Assembly (NCBI RefSeq): GCF_039540405.1
Contig: NZ_BAABEY010000026.1
Span: 62,001 to 126,000, forward strand
From: Ravibacter arvi
GTDB taxonomy: Bacteria; Bacteroidota; Bacteroidia; Cytophagales; Spirosomataceae
DNA length: 64,000 nt
Direction: 5' to 3'
This document shows positions 35,449-44,233 of this stretch, in pieces (positions within the stretch are counted from its first letter, which is position 1; each line of letters begins with the position of its first letter). The notes beneath the pieces are model-generated. The model was not told the DNA's origin. It saw only the letters and a list, made by a program, of their open reading frames with translations, and made no database searches. A program made the position numbers and the translations under genes.

Positions 35449-37203
35449 ATGAAAACGTTCATCCGATCTATACTGGCCTTCGCTGTTCTGATTTTGAGCG
35501 GTTGCGGCAAGGATCCGCTTGATATTATGCCTGACGGCCGCCTTACGCTTGAAGAAGTCTTTAACGATGAAATGATGGCAGGCGAATATCTCAACAGCGT
35601 TTATGACAATCTGAATCACTACGGCACTGCGTACGATTACTGGACGATGCTCGCTGGCTATTCGGACGAAGCACACGACAATGATTTTCCGCAGGATATG
35701 GGCAGAGCGCCTTCAAGGTGGTACAACGGTGAGCTAAGACCCAACTGGAACCCGATGGATATATACGCATCGGTAGGGGCGAACAGTACGGAGGCCAACG
35801 GGCATTACTACAGGAAAAGCTGGGCCGGAATCAGGCAAACAAACATTTTTCTGGCCAATATAGGAAAAACGGTTTTTGCCAATCCGCAGATGAAATCGCG
35901 GCTCATTGCGGAAGCCAAAACGCTGCGCGCTTTCTTTTACCTGGAACTGATCAAGATGTACGGCGGCATGCCGGTGGTAGACCAGGCCTTTACCGATACC
36001 TATAAGTTCGAGGAACTCCGGCGCCAGTCTTTTTGGGAGTGCGTGGATTTTATCAGTAAAAACTGCGAAGAAGCGATTGCCGAACCTTATTTTCCTTACC
36101 GGATTACCGCAGAGCCCGAGCGGGGGAGATTTACGAAAGCGGTGGCACATTCCGTTCGATCGCAGGCGACGCTGTTCGGCGCGAGCCCCCTGTGGAATAC
36201 CGGTGGCGACCAAACCCGGTGGCAGACGGCCGCAGAAGCATCGCGCCTGAGCCTGGAGCAGTTGTCGGACGCGGGTTTCGCGCTGCACCCCGACTATGAA
36301 GCCTATTTTTACTCACGGTCCGATTTGAACGCCAATCCGTCTGATAAAGAAACCATCTACGAAATTAAGCCCTACCGGTCCTATGAATTCAGCCACCTGA
36401 TGTTCAGAATGCATGCAATTCCCACACTGGGCGGCGACAAAGCAGGTTGTAGCCCTTCGCAGGAGCTGGTTGATGCATATGACATGAAAAACGGAGAACC
36501 GGCTATCCTGGGCTACGCCGATGAAGACCACATGCGCCCGATCATCAACGCCGCTTCCGGCTATAGCGAAGCGAATCCTTATGTAAACCGTGATCCACGG
36601 TTTTATGCCACAGTCTGGTACAACAATGCCTACTACGGAGAGGTAAACGGGAAGCCGTATTATATTCAGTCCTACCTCGGCGGGGCCGACGGCATTTCAA
36701 ACCTGATGCAGCGTACCCGGAATGGCTACTACCTGAGAAAATTCCGCAATCCCAAGCAACTGGACCCGAACTCCGGTACGGCACTGTTTAAAAAGTACCG
36801 TCTGGGCGAGATTTATCTCAACTATGCAGAAGCGGCCAACGAGGCGTTTGGTCCGACCCAGGAAGTTTACAATGCGGTGAACACGGTAAGGGCTCGGGTG
36901 GAAATGCCCGGTCTTAAACCGGGCTTGTCCAAGGACGAAATGCGCGAACGGATCCGCCGGGAGCGGCAGGTCGAGCTGGCTTTTGAAGAACACCGCATCT
37001 GGGATGTGAGGCGGTGGAAAATTCTCGACAAAACGGATAAGCTCACGACCGGAATAGAATGGACAAAAAACGGGAATTCATTTTCAGGAAAGAGAATGAT
37101 TGCCGGAAGAAGAAAGTCTTGGACGGATAACCACCTCATTATCCCGATTCCGTTGAGTGAGTTGATCCTGATGCCGCTGTGGGAACAGAATCCCGGATGG
37201 TAG
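35449..37203 (+). CDS. SusD/RagB-family lipoprotein (PUL 2)
   Basis: 584 residues. Lipobox LSGCGK with Cys at about 20, then the SusD helices (AEAKTLRAFFYLELIKMYGG, the canonical RAF-F-EL-RYG-like block) and the C-terminal VELAFEEHRIWDVRRWKI and PLWEQNPGW ending typical of full-length SusD proteins. It starts 11 bp after SusC and forms the outer-membrane uptake pair with it. Confidence 0.94.
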   Translation: MKTFIRSILAFAVLILSGCGKDPLDIMPDGRLTLEEVFNDEMMAGEYLNSVYDNLNHYGTAYDYWTMLAGYSDEAHDNDFPQDMGRAPSRWYNGELRPNWNPMDIYASVGANSTEANGHYYRKSWAGIRQTNIFLANIGKTVFANPQMKSRLIAEAKTLRAFFYLELIKMYGGMPVVDQAFTDTYKFEELRRQSFWECVDFISKNCEEAIAEPYFPYRITAEPERGRFTKAVAHSVRSQATLFGASPLWNTGGDQTRWQTAAEASRLSLEQLSDAGFALHPDYEAYFYSRSDLNANPSDKETIYEIKPYRSYEFSHLMFRMHAIPTLGGDKAGCSPSQELVDAYDMKNGEPAILGYADEDHMRPIINAASGYSEANPYVNRDPRFYATVWYNNAYYGEVNGKPYYIQSYLGGADGISNLMQRTRNGYYLRKFRNPKQLDPNSGTALFKKYRLGEIYLNYAEAANEAFGPTQEVYNAVNTVRARVEMPGLKPGLSKDEMRERIRRERQVELAFEEHRIWDVRRWKILDKTDKLTTGIEWTKNGNSFSGKRMIAGRRKSWTDNHLIIPIPLSELILMPLWEQNPGW

Positions 37204-37226
37204 TTTTAGCTTTTAACCCGAACAAA

Positions 37227-38192
37227 ATGAGCACAATAATAAAATATTGCAAGCGGGTCCTGGCACTCGTTGTATTGCTGATGACAGGTTGCGACCGGGA
37301 AGAAACGGGCTTGCCTGTGAACACGGCGCCGATCCCGCGGATACTCGAATTTACACCCGCTAACGCGATGCCCGGGAGTATCCTGACGATCAGGGGAACG
37401 AACTTTTCGCCCGATATTGGTAAAAACGAAGTGAAATTCAACCAGACCGTAGTGCCGATAGAATCGGCTTCGGAGTCAGAAATACAGGTTAAGATACCGG
37501 AACTTGACCTCAAACAGGTAGGGATTTCGGTGAGGAGCAATGGTAAAATCTCCAACCGGAGGATTCTTTCGCTCGTCCGGATCAGGAAGTTTGAAGATCT
37601 TTTTGAAAGGCAGGGATTCGGTCCTGCCGGCCCGTCGGTTACGCCCGGACCGTTTGGCCCGGAGTGGAGAATCACCCAGGGACGTTTTGCGCTTGCGGAC
37701 GGCAAAGTAACGGCCAAAGAAGGTGGCATCGAATCCCTGATGTTTTTTGAACCGGAAGGACTTGATCTGGTAGCCGGCGATGGAAATTTCTTTAAGATGA
37801 CAGTCGATACGCACGGATCGGAAGGGTCGTTCTCCGGAGTTGTTTTTAATGCCCAGGAAGACAGAAAGCGATTTTACCTGCTCCGGATGAACGGCGGGCT
37901 CGTGCAGTTCCTGAAAACGGGACCGGCGGGGTTGAATGACTGGGCAAGGGTGGTGTTTAGTGAAGGAATCCCGGAGTTTCAGGCAGGCGTACCGCTCAGA
38001 ATCGAAATTTCTTCTTCCATTCCCGGCCAGTTTCTCTTTAAGGTGACCAATCTTGCGTCAAATACCCAAATTATGGACCGTACCGTAACGGATGAAAACC
38101 CGTATTCGGGTGGCGTCCCGGGGTTCTATTTTTTTGGATTGTCAAATCCGGTGAATATCTGGTTCGACAATGTTTCGGTAGAGTTACTGTAG
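37227..38192 (+). CDS. IPT/TIG-domain lipoprotein (surface glycan-binding candidate)
   Basis: 321 residues from ATG 37227, which follows the SusD stop by 23 bp and gives a lipoprotein signal (VLALVVLLMTGC). An IPT/TIG domain spans about residues 33-105 (ILEFTPANAMPGSILTIRGT, NEVKFNQTVVPI). The C-terminal 200 residues look like a laminin-G/concanavalin-type beta-sandwich (GPEWRITQGRFALADGKV ... PVNIWFDNVSVELL). In PULs, TIG lipoproteins at this position usually are accessory surface glycan-binding proteins. The ligand is unknown. Confidence 0.75.
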   Translation: MSTIIKYCKRVLALVVLLMTGCDREETGLPVNTAPIPRILEFTPANAMPGSILTIRGTNFSPDIGKNEVKFNQTVVPIESASESEIQVKIPELDLKQVGISVRSNGKISNRRILSLVRIRKFEDLFERQGFGPAGPSVTPGPFGPEWRITQGRFALADGKVTAKEGGIESLMFFEPEGLDLVAGDGNFFKMTVDTHGSEGSFSGVVFNAQEDRKRFYLLRMNGGLVQFLKTGPAGLNDWARVVFSEGIPEFQAGVPLRIEISSSIPGQFLFKVTNLASNTQIMDRTVTDENPYSGGVPGFYFFGLSNPVNIWFDNVSVELL

Positions 38193-38199
38193 TTACGGC

Positions 38200-38237
38200 G
38201 GGTACCCGGAGCGGCGTTTAGGCGTCTCCGGGTACCC
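38200..38237. terminator. Hairpin between the TIG-lipoprotein gene and the last PUL 2 gene
   Basis: A 12-bp perfect stem (GGGTACCCGGAG / CTCCGGGTACCC) surrounds a 14-base loop, just after the stop at 38192 and before the ATG at 38274. There is no T-run, so partial termination or a stability element is more likely than full termination. Confidence 0.55.
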
Positions 38238-38273
38238 CGTTTACATCACAAACAACCCATCGCAATCATTCCA

Positions 38274-39221
38274 ATGAAACCAATTATACTTATCCTCCAG
38301 TGTTTGTATTTGTTTGTTCTTTTGGCAGGAAGCGCGCATGGCCAGAAGGCAGATACCCTCTCCCTTATCGCAGATCGCGGGTTTGCCGGAGGGGTGTCGT
38401 TGAAAGGGACAAATAGCGTAAATGTCGCGACGGGAAAATCTTTATACCCGTTCAAAAAGCAGTCCGGCGCACCGTTGTGGTCGCTGGCAGAATGGGAAAG
38501 TAAATACCCCTTGTCGCAGGACCGGCTGAAGCAGACGGAGGGTGTCAGCATCTACCGGGACAGGGGCAAGATGATATCCTTTCAGAGACTCGAAAAAGAT
38601 TGCCTGGTACGGTTGGAAGTAGAAGCGAGCGCGGAGTACAGCGCACCGAGAAAACCCGGTCAGGGATGGCCGCACTTATTGCTTGAGCAGTCGTTCCCGG
38701 AGAAGGTAAGGTTTGCCGAGCTGAAAAACCTGTGGCTCGAATTCTCCGGCAGGCTTGTGGCGGGTGAAATGAAGATGAAAGCCGAAGAATTTAACCAGGG
38801 ACTTCATGCGGCGCAGTTTCAGCTGTTTCTGGTTGTCCAGGACCTTAATCCGAATTCAGCGGGTTACCGGGACTACCTGTGGTTTGGCGTGCCTTTCTAC
38901 GACTACCGGTTCCGGGAATCAGAAGTTTACGCTGCAAAAGATGTCGGAAAAGACGATGCCACAGGAAAGTTTATCTATAGCCTCGCGAGTCGTGATTTTA
39001 TGAATGGAAGCTTTCACGACAGGGAATGGAAGACAATTCACAAAGACTTGTATCCCGAAATTCGCAAGGCGCTTACACTGGCGCGGGCAAGAGGTTATCT
39101 GACACAATCGGCGGACGCTGATCTGGCCATTTCCGGGATGAACATCGGTTGGGAAGTTCCCGGGACGTTTGACGTCAGTTTTGAGTTCAAGGGCTTCGAC
39201 ATTCGCGCGGTTAAACAATAA
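38274..39221 (+). CDS. Secreted protein of unknown function, last gene of PUL 2
   Basis: 315 residues with a signal peptide (LFVLLAGSAHGQ). I do not recognise the family. The sequence is rich in aromatic residues and beta-like segments (LWLEFSGRLVAGEMKMK, QFQLFLVVQDLNPNS, DYLWFGVPFYDYR, FDVSFEFKGFDIRAV), which would suit a jelly-roll lyase or carbohydrate-binding fold. As no other enzyme is encoded in PUL 2, this protein is the only candidate for the degradative step; that is inference. Confidence 0.6.
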   Translation: MKPIILILQCLYLFVLLAGSAHGQKADTLSLIADRGFAGGVSLKGTNSVNVATGKSLYPFKKQSGAPLWSLAEWESKYPLSQDRLKQTEGVSIYRDRGKMISFQRLEKDCLVRLEVEASAEYSAPRKPGQGWPHLLLEQSFPEKVRFAELKNLWLEFSGRLVAGEMKMKAEEFNQGLHAAQFQLFLVVQDLNPNSAGYRDYLWFGVPFYDYRFRESEVYAAKDVGKDDATGKFIYSLASRDFMNGSFHDREWKTIHKDLYPEIRKALTLARARGYLTQSADADLAISGMNIGWEVPGTFDVSFEFKGFDIRAVKQ

Positions 39222-39247
39222 AGATAAAATTTAACCGGTATTTCTAA

Positions 39248-39302
39248 GCCGAAAATGACGGTACGGATGCGTTTGTAGCATTCGGGTGCCGTCATTTTCG
39301 GC
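39248..39302. terminator. Long hairpin ending PUL 2
   Basis: A 17-bp stem with one G-T type mismatch (GCCGAAAATGACGGTAC / GTGCCGTCATTTTCGGC) and a 21-base loop starts 26 bp after the last PUL 2 stop. It sits between this gene and the convergent rlmF and probably ends transcription from either side, although the T-run is weak. Confidence 0.65.
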
Positions 39303-39415
39303 CCAGGGAGAATAGTTAGCGCCTTTTTGTGCGTATTTGAGAGAATTAAATGGCTTCAAAAGACTACCAAAGCGCGTTGCGTTCATGCAGGAGTTATCGG
39401 GTTGAGTCGAAATAC

Positions 39416-40300
39416 TCAAGCAAACTTCCATGCCAGAAACCGGCTTTGCTTGTTCCCTTGCTGCATTTTTACGACTTCGATCTCTTCGGCGGCGTTTTTT
39501 TTCAGAAGTTTCTGCAGGGGGTGGAGATTGTCCTTGTTGGAGATCAGCGAGGTAAACCAGCCCACCTGCTCTTTAAAAAGTGTGCTTTCTTTGATCATCG
39601 TCGACACAAACCGAAGTTCTCCGCCGGGGTACCATAGTTCGTTACTCCGGCCGCCGAAATTGCGTTGCCCCTTCCCGTTTTGGAGGCCGAGATTTACCAG
39701 CTTCCGGTTAGACTGTGCGTTAGCTTCTTCCTTTGATTTGAAAAACGGCGGATTGCACATAACTGCGTCAAAATAATCCGTGGTCTGAATGATATTCTTT
39801 AGGACCAGCGATTGGTCTCTTTGCAAGCGCAGTGTAACGCGGGAACGCAAAAGCGCGTTCTGTTCCACAATTTTCCGGGCATTGGTCAACGCTTCATCCG
39901 CTACATCGCTTCCCACGAAGGACCAGCCGTAGATAGCGGCGCCGAGGATGGGGTAGATCAGGCTACATCCCACTCCGACGTCCAGAATATTTTTATCTTT
40001 TGTTGCTCCGTCCGCGGCGATCAGGTCGGCGAGGTAGTGAACATAGTCTGCTCTGCCGGGGATCGGAGGGCAAAGCTGTCCGGCCGGTATATCCCAATAC
40101 GTAATGGCATATTCTGATAGCAGCAACGCTTTATTGAGCAACCTGACCGCGTTGGCGTCGTGAAACAAAATAGTAGTTTGACCTGCCGGGTTCTTTACCA
40201 GTAACGGCTTCAATTCAGGTACCACCGCTACCAGCTTCTTAAAATCATATGGCTGATTATGCCTGCTGTTCGGATGATGATTTTTACCGGATCTTGACAT
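39416..40300 (-). CDS. rlmF: 23S rRNA (adenine-1618-N6)-methyltransferase
   Basis: 294 residues. The N-terminus (HPNSRHNQPYDFKKLVAVVP) and the block WDIPAGQLCPPIPGRADYVH are characteristic of RlmF. The SAM-binding motif is NILDVGVGCSLIYPILG and the catalytic N6-adenine motif is NPPFF (in AVMCNPPFFKSKEE). It methylates A1618 of 23S rRNA using S-adenosylmethionine. It is a single-gene unit, convergent with PUL 2. Confidence 0.93.
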   Translation of the reverse strand: MSRSGKNHHPNSRHNQPYDFKKLVAVVPELKPLLVKNPAGQTTILFHDANAVRLLNKALLLSEYAITYWDIPAGQLCPPIPGRADYVHYLADLIAADGATKDKNILDVGVGCSLIYPILGAAIYGWSFVGSDVADEALTNARKIVEQNALLRSRVTLRLQRDQSLVLKNIIQTTDYFDAVMCNPPFFKSKEEANAQSNRKLVNLGLQNGKGQRNFGGRSNELWYPGGELRFVSTMIKESTLFKEQVGWFTSLISNKDNLHPLQKLLKKNAAEEIEVVKMQQGNKQSRFLAWKFA

Positions 40301-40409
40301 ACGAGTGTTTCAAATGACAAAAATAGTGGATCGGACAATAGGTGTGGGCGGCCGGGATTTTTTGCCCGTCACCGGAATTGTCAAGTGATCCGGTAGCTTC
40401 CGGCTTGGG

Positions 40410-40553
40410 CTAAATTCCTTTCGTGACACACAATTGGGCATGCTCTACTCCTTTGACGGCCGTTAATTTCCGGGCGAGCTCCTCGAGCACCGCGGCTTTT
40501 CCCTTTAATGCCACGATCTCCATGCAGTGATGGTGGTCCAGGTGGATGTGACC
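40410..40553 (-). pseudogene. nikR: nikR C-terminal remnant
   Basis: Reading the minus strand from a TGA at 40554-40556 down to TAG 40410-40412 gives about 47 codons: HIHLDHHHCMEIVALKGKAA, then LEELARKLTAVKGVEHAQLC. This is the nickel-binding C-terminal domain of the NikR repressor, including its conserved His and Cys ligands. The DNA-binding ribbon-helix-helix half is absent, and the frame is closed immediately upstream. Too short for standard gene finding; a degraded gene. Confidence 0.78.
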
Positions 40554-40759
40554 TCAGGGATTGTCAGGCAATATGACATTTTATCCGGTACTAATCTAAT
40601 AAGACATCTAAAGACCTACAGACTTAGCAATGTCTTAGTAACGATAAACTTCTCTTTAAAGAAAGGGTTCCCCGGATCTGCGCTATTTTTGATGACGCAT
40701 TTTAATTGTATAGTATCATAACCATTAATTGTTTGTTTTTTGGTTGTTATGTTTAGAGC

Positions 40760-40789
40760 AGACAGTCTGCTTCCGGCTGTCTTTTTTTT
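40760..40789 (+). terminator. Hairpin with T-tract in the lanB upstream region
   Basis: A 6-bp stem (AGACAG / CTGTCT, loop of 11) runs directly into eight T residues on the + strand. No + strand gene ends just upstream, so it may be a relic or may insulate the lanB promoter from read-through. Confidence 0.45.
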
Positions 40790-40954
40790 CGGATGAAATG
40801 TGAAGTAAGGACTGGAAGAGGCTAAACTACGGAGCAATATTTTAACGGGACTTTTTTAGTTTTTGGGATTAATAAAGAAAAATATCCCTTTAGAAAAAGA
40901 AACCTGAGAGGCCCGAAACGCAGTGTTTTCCTGAGAGATGCCCTCATAAATTTT

Positions 40955-41040
40955 GATACCAATGCGACATTATTTGCCTTCAAACCGCCTTCGTATCGGT
41001 TTGAAGGCAATTGGTATACTTTTAAAGGTGTTGGTATATA
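40955..41040 (+). promoter_or_regulatory. Candidate LytTR operator and hairpin upstream of lanB
   Basis: Three direct copies of TTSGTAT start at 40990 (TTCGTATCG), 41011 (TTGGTATAC) and 41031 (TTGGTATAT), spaced 21 and 20 bp, about two helical turns. An inverted copy (GATACCAA) lies at 40955-40962. A perfect 14-bp inverted repeat (TTGCCTTCAAACCG 40974-40987 and its complement 40997-41010) overlaps the first copy. TAAAATTG just after the third copy resembles a -7 box with one mismatch. LytTR regulators bind direct repeats about two turns apart, and one is encoded downstream. The rest of the 556-bp gap (40554-41109) shows no gene. Confidence 0.55.
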
Positions 41041-41109
41041 AAATTGTTCGCATCCGGAAAGAATATGGAAGATTGCCGGCTGGAATTTTTTAGCCTTATC
41101 GATTCAATT

Positions 41110-44100
41110 ATGTCCGTTCTTGTCCAAGATTTTTTCATACTCCGGAGACCCTTATTGCCGGTAGAAATACTTCTGGAATTTCACAGGCAATCTACCCCGG
41201 CTTCACTAATAGACTTGTTTTCGCAGGCGCTGTTATCGGAAGCCGTGTTGGCAGCATCACCAGGCCTTTTTGCCGCTCTGAACGAAGTCAAAGTGGGCAG
41301 GCCTGGTGAAAAGGCAACACAGAAAGTAGTGCGGACTTTGTACCGCTACCTGGTTCGTCTCTGTACCCGGGCAACACCGTACGGCCTGTTTGCCGGCATT
41401 GCAACCGGGCAAGTATCCGCACAGAGTGGGATGGTATTTTCTTCGTCTGGAGAACCGTTCCGGCGGGCCCTGCGCCTGGATAGAAGTGCGCTTGAAATGC
41501 TTATACGATGGTTGGAGACACGGCCAGGTGTTAAAAATCAATTGTTGTACGGCTTGAATACAAGCCTGGAACTCAGGCCGGGACACTTTCGGTACATTGA
41601 ACGGAAACAGGCCAAAAACGGGCTCGCCCATGTACTGACGTCCATAGAATTTTCTCCTCAGGTCGAACGGGCGTTGGCGCTCGCTCGGGAAGAAATTACA
41701 ATTCCGGCGCTTATAAAAAGGCTGTCAAGCCAGGTGCGCGGGGCTAGAGGAATGGTAAAGGAAATGGTAGAGGCGCAGTTATTGATAAGCGAGCTGGAAC
41801 ATACGGTTACCGGTGAAGATGCGTTTGATCGGGTTTGTCGGAGAATAATGGCGCTTAAAGGCGCGCGTGCCGAAAAACAGCTGGTAACCAGGATAGACCG
41901 ACTGCTGCGCACCTGTGAGGAGCCTTTAGAGGTATACCAGCAGCTTGCCCGAATACTTGCGGTTGTTACGGAATGGCCTGAGGGGAGTCCGGCCGTTAAG
42001 GCGGATATGGTTTATAACGGTAGGTTTACCTTGAACAAAAAGTGGGTAGATGTCCTGGCGGCGGAGTTTGAAAGGGTTCAACCGCTACTAAAAGTTGACC
42101 GGGATGAAGAACTAGCCCGATTTAGAAAGGCTTTTTTGGAACGGTTTGAAAGCAGGCAGGTACCGCTGCTCGAGGCGCTGGACAGCGCGGACGGTATTGG
42201 ATACGGGCACGCCCGGCCCGGATACTGTGAGGATTTACCGCTCTTGGAGGACCTGGAACTACCCGGCCGGTCCCCAAAACAGCCGTATCTTCAGGACACC
42301 GCAGGCATGCTTAAAGAAAACCTTGTTGAACGGGCGATGCTGGAAAACAGGACCGTTGTTCTGCTAAGCGACCAGGATTTGCGAGGATTGCGAGCTCCCG
42401 GCAATCCGACGGGAGACGGCTTGTATTGGCTTGGCAGTATTTTGACTGCTTCTGCGCGCGATCTTGATAAGGGCAATTTTCTTTTCCTGGGGAGGTCTGG
42501 AGGCGGGGTGTCCGGACTTGAGTTATCAGGCAGGTTTTGTGACGCAGACCCGGCGCTGGCCGGCTACGTACAGAATGCTGCGGAGGAGCAGCAAAGGCGG
42601 CATAGCGACCGGATTTACGCAGAAATTGCGCATTTGCCCGAACCCCGCCTGGGTAATATCCTCCAGCGCCCGCATTTGACCGGGCACGAAATCGTCTATC
42701 TGGCAGCGAGCAACCTGCCGTTTGAAAAAAGGATTCATGCCTCCGACTTGATGGTCTCTGTGGAAGGAGATGAAGTTATTCTCCATAGTAAACGACTCGG
42801 GAAGCGGGTAGTTCCCAGGTTAACATCAGCCCATAACTTTTCCACCGGCCTTCCTATCTATCGCTTTTTGTGTGATGTAGCCGGTCAGGGCGCCGCCTAC
42901 CTGTGGCAATGGGGTCACCTTGAGTCGCGGACCTTTTTACCCCGTGTGCAGTACGGTCATTGGATGCTCTCAAGGGCGCGTTGGCGAATAGAAAAGGAAC
43001 GTTTCCCTTCACTATTCGATCCTCCGGGAGATTTTCGGGCTGAATGGGAAGAAACCCGCAGGCGACTTAATATTCCGCGGTTCGTTCAGATTGTCGATTC
43101 GGATCGGGAGTTTTTGATAGACAGTGAGTCCTGCTGGTCAGTAGAAGAGTTACGCGCGCACCTGGAGAAGGGCAAAATCAAGTTAGTAGAGTTTGCCGAT
43201 GGTATGACCGGCCTTTTAGATGGGTGGTGTCACGAAGTCGTGCTTTCATTCCTGCAGACCCCGCAACCGGGGAAAGACCATGAAAGAGCCGATTTAGACG
43301 CCCGTAATAATGAACGTCGTGAATTCCTGCCTTGTAGTGAATGGATTTATCTTAAAATCTATTGCGGGCCCCGTACCGCGGACGTGTTGTTGACTGAATT
43401 TTTCGGGCCCCTGCTGACGGATATGGTCCGGAATGGGAAAATTGATATGTGGTTTTTCATACGTTACGCTGACCCGGATCCGCACCTCAGAATACGATAC
43501 AAGGGAGCTAATGGTTGTTTGCTAAGCAATGAGCTGAACAGCCTTTTAGCCGCCGGGCGGATACAGAAAGTCCAATACGATACTTACCGTCGGGAACTGG
43601 AGCGGTATTCGGGGTTGGATTACGGGTTAACGGAATCCATTTTTCATACGGATAGTGTGACTGTAACCAGTTTATTGAAACAGTTGGACACCGAAGAGGA
43701 TCGATGGTTAGCGGGGCTTACAGGAGCTGACCGGTTGATGAAGGATTTTGGTTTGAATTTACCCGCCCGGCTCAACCTTGCAGAGGCGGGCTTTGAATCG
43801 CTTTTTTTAGAGCTGAAAGGAGAAAATACCCTAAAAATACAGCTGGATGTGAAATACCGCCGGGATAGAAAGCTTATAGAAGCATGCCTGGCTGAGGCGG
43901 CAAGCGGTTGGGAGCAAATTTTTAAATTCCGTTCAAGAGCGTTAAAAAAGAAACTAAAAAAGCAAGGGGATATCAGGCTTACAGAAGTGGCATCTTATGT
44001 ACATATGTTTTTTAACCGGCTGTTGTTATCCCAGTCCAGGATGCAGGAAATGATACTTTACTATTACTTGAAAAAATACTACCGATCTCTTCAAAAACAG

Positions 44101-44121
44101 TTTGTAAAGCCCGTCAATTGA
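41110..44121 (+). CDS. Full-length class I lanthipeptide dehydratase (LanB)
   Basis: 1003 residues from ATG 41110 (MSVLVQDFFILRRPLLPVEI fits the usual LanB start; ATG 41065 and TTG 41044 are upstream alternatives). The N-terminal glutamylation domain has RTLYRYLVRLCTRATPYGLF. The SpaB_C elimination domain (from about residue 755) has WIYLKIYCGPRTADVLLTEF, WFFIRYADPDPHLRIRYKG and TYRRELERYSG followed by IFHTDS, whose Arg and His match catalytic positions of NisB. With tRNA-Glu it should dehydrate Ser/Thr in the precursor encoded at 46363. It is one polypeptide, unlike split LanB systems. Candidate LytTR operators lie upstream. Confidence 0.9.
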   Translation: MSVLVQDFFILRRPLLPVEILLEFHRQSTPASLIDLFSQALLSEAVLAASPGLFAALNEVKVGRPGEKATQKVVRTLYRYLVRLCTRATPYGLFAGIATGQVSAQSGMVFSSSGEPFRRALRLDRSALEMLIRWLETRPGVKNQLLYGLNTSLELRPGHFRYIERKQAKNGLAHVLTSIEFSPQVERALALAREEITIPALIKRLSSQVRGARGMVKEMVEAQLLISELEHTVTGEDAFDRVCRRIMALKGARAEKQLVTRIDRLLRTCEEPLEVYQQLARILAVVTEWPEGSPAVKADMVYNGRFTLNKKWVDVLAAEFERVQPLLKVDRDEELARFRKAFLERFESRQVPLLEALDSADGIGYGHARPGYCEDLPLLEDLELPGRSPKQPYLQDTAGMLKENLVERAMLENRTVVLLSDQDLRGLRAPGNPTGDGLYWLGSILTASARDLDKGNFLFLGRSGGGVSGLELSGRFCDADPALAGYVQNAAEEQQRRHSDRIYAEIAHLPEPRLGNILQRPHLTGHEIVYLAASNLPFEKRIHASDLMVSVEGDEVILHSKRLGKRVVPRLTSAHNFSTGLPIYRFLCDVAGQGAAYLWQWGHLESRTFLPRVQYGHWMLSRARWRIEKERFPSLFDPPGDFRAEWEETRRRLNIPRFVQIVDSDREFLIDSESCWSVEELRAHLEKGKIKLVEFADGMTGLLDGWCHEVVLSFLQTPQPGKDHERADLDARNNERREFLPCSEWIYLKIYCGPRTADVLLTEFFGPLLTDMVRNGKIDMWFFIRYADPDPHLRIRYKGANGCLLSNELNSLLAAGRIQKVQYDTYRRELERYSGLDYGLTESIFHTDSVTVTSLLKQLDTEEDRWLAGLTGADRLMKDFGLNLPARLNLAEAGFESLFLELKGENTLKIQLDVKYRRDRKLIEACLAEAASGWEQIFKFRSRALKKKLKKQGDIRLTEVASYVHMFFNRLLLSQSRMQEMILYYYLKKYYRSLQKQFVKPVN

Positions 44122-44233
44122 CAGAAGGATATTCTGCTTTGTAAATAACATTTCGATATTGTATTTTTAAACTGATAGGTCCTGAGGCTGCTTCCGTTCC
44201 TCTTCTCATTGTTTGTTTGTAAAAGTGGAGAAT

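Noticed and set aside
40527..40721. A 64-codon + strand frame.
   Set aside because: It starts inside the nikR remnant on the other strand and shows no recognisable features.
44122..44233. Possible third LytTR repeat pair before the regulator gene (TTTCGATATT).
   Set aside because: The core differs from TTSGTAT and there is no second copy at 20-21 bp.
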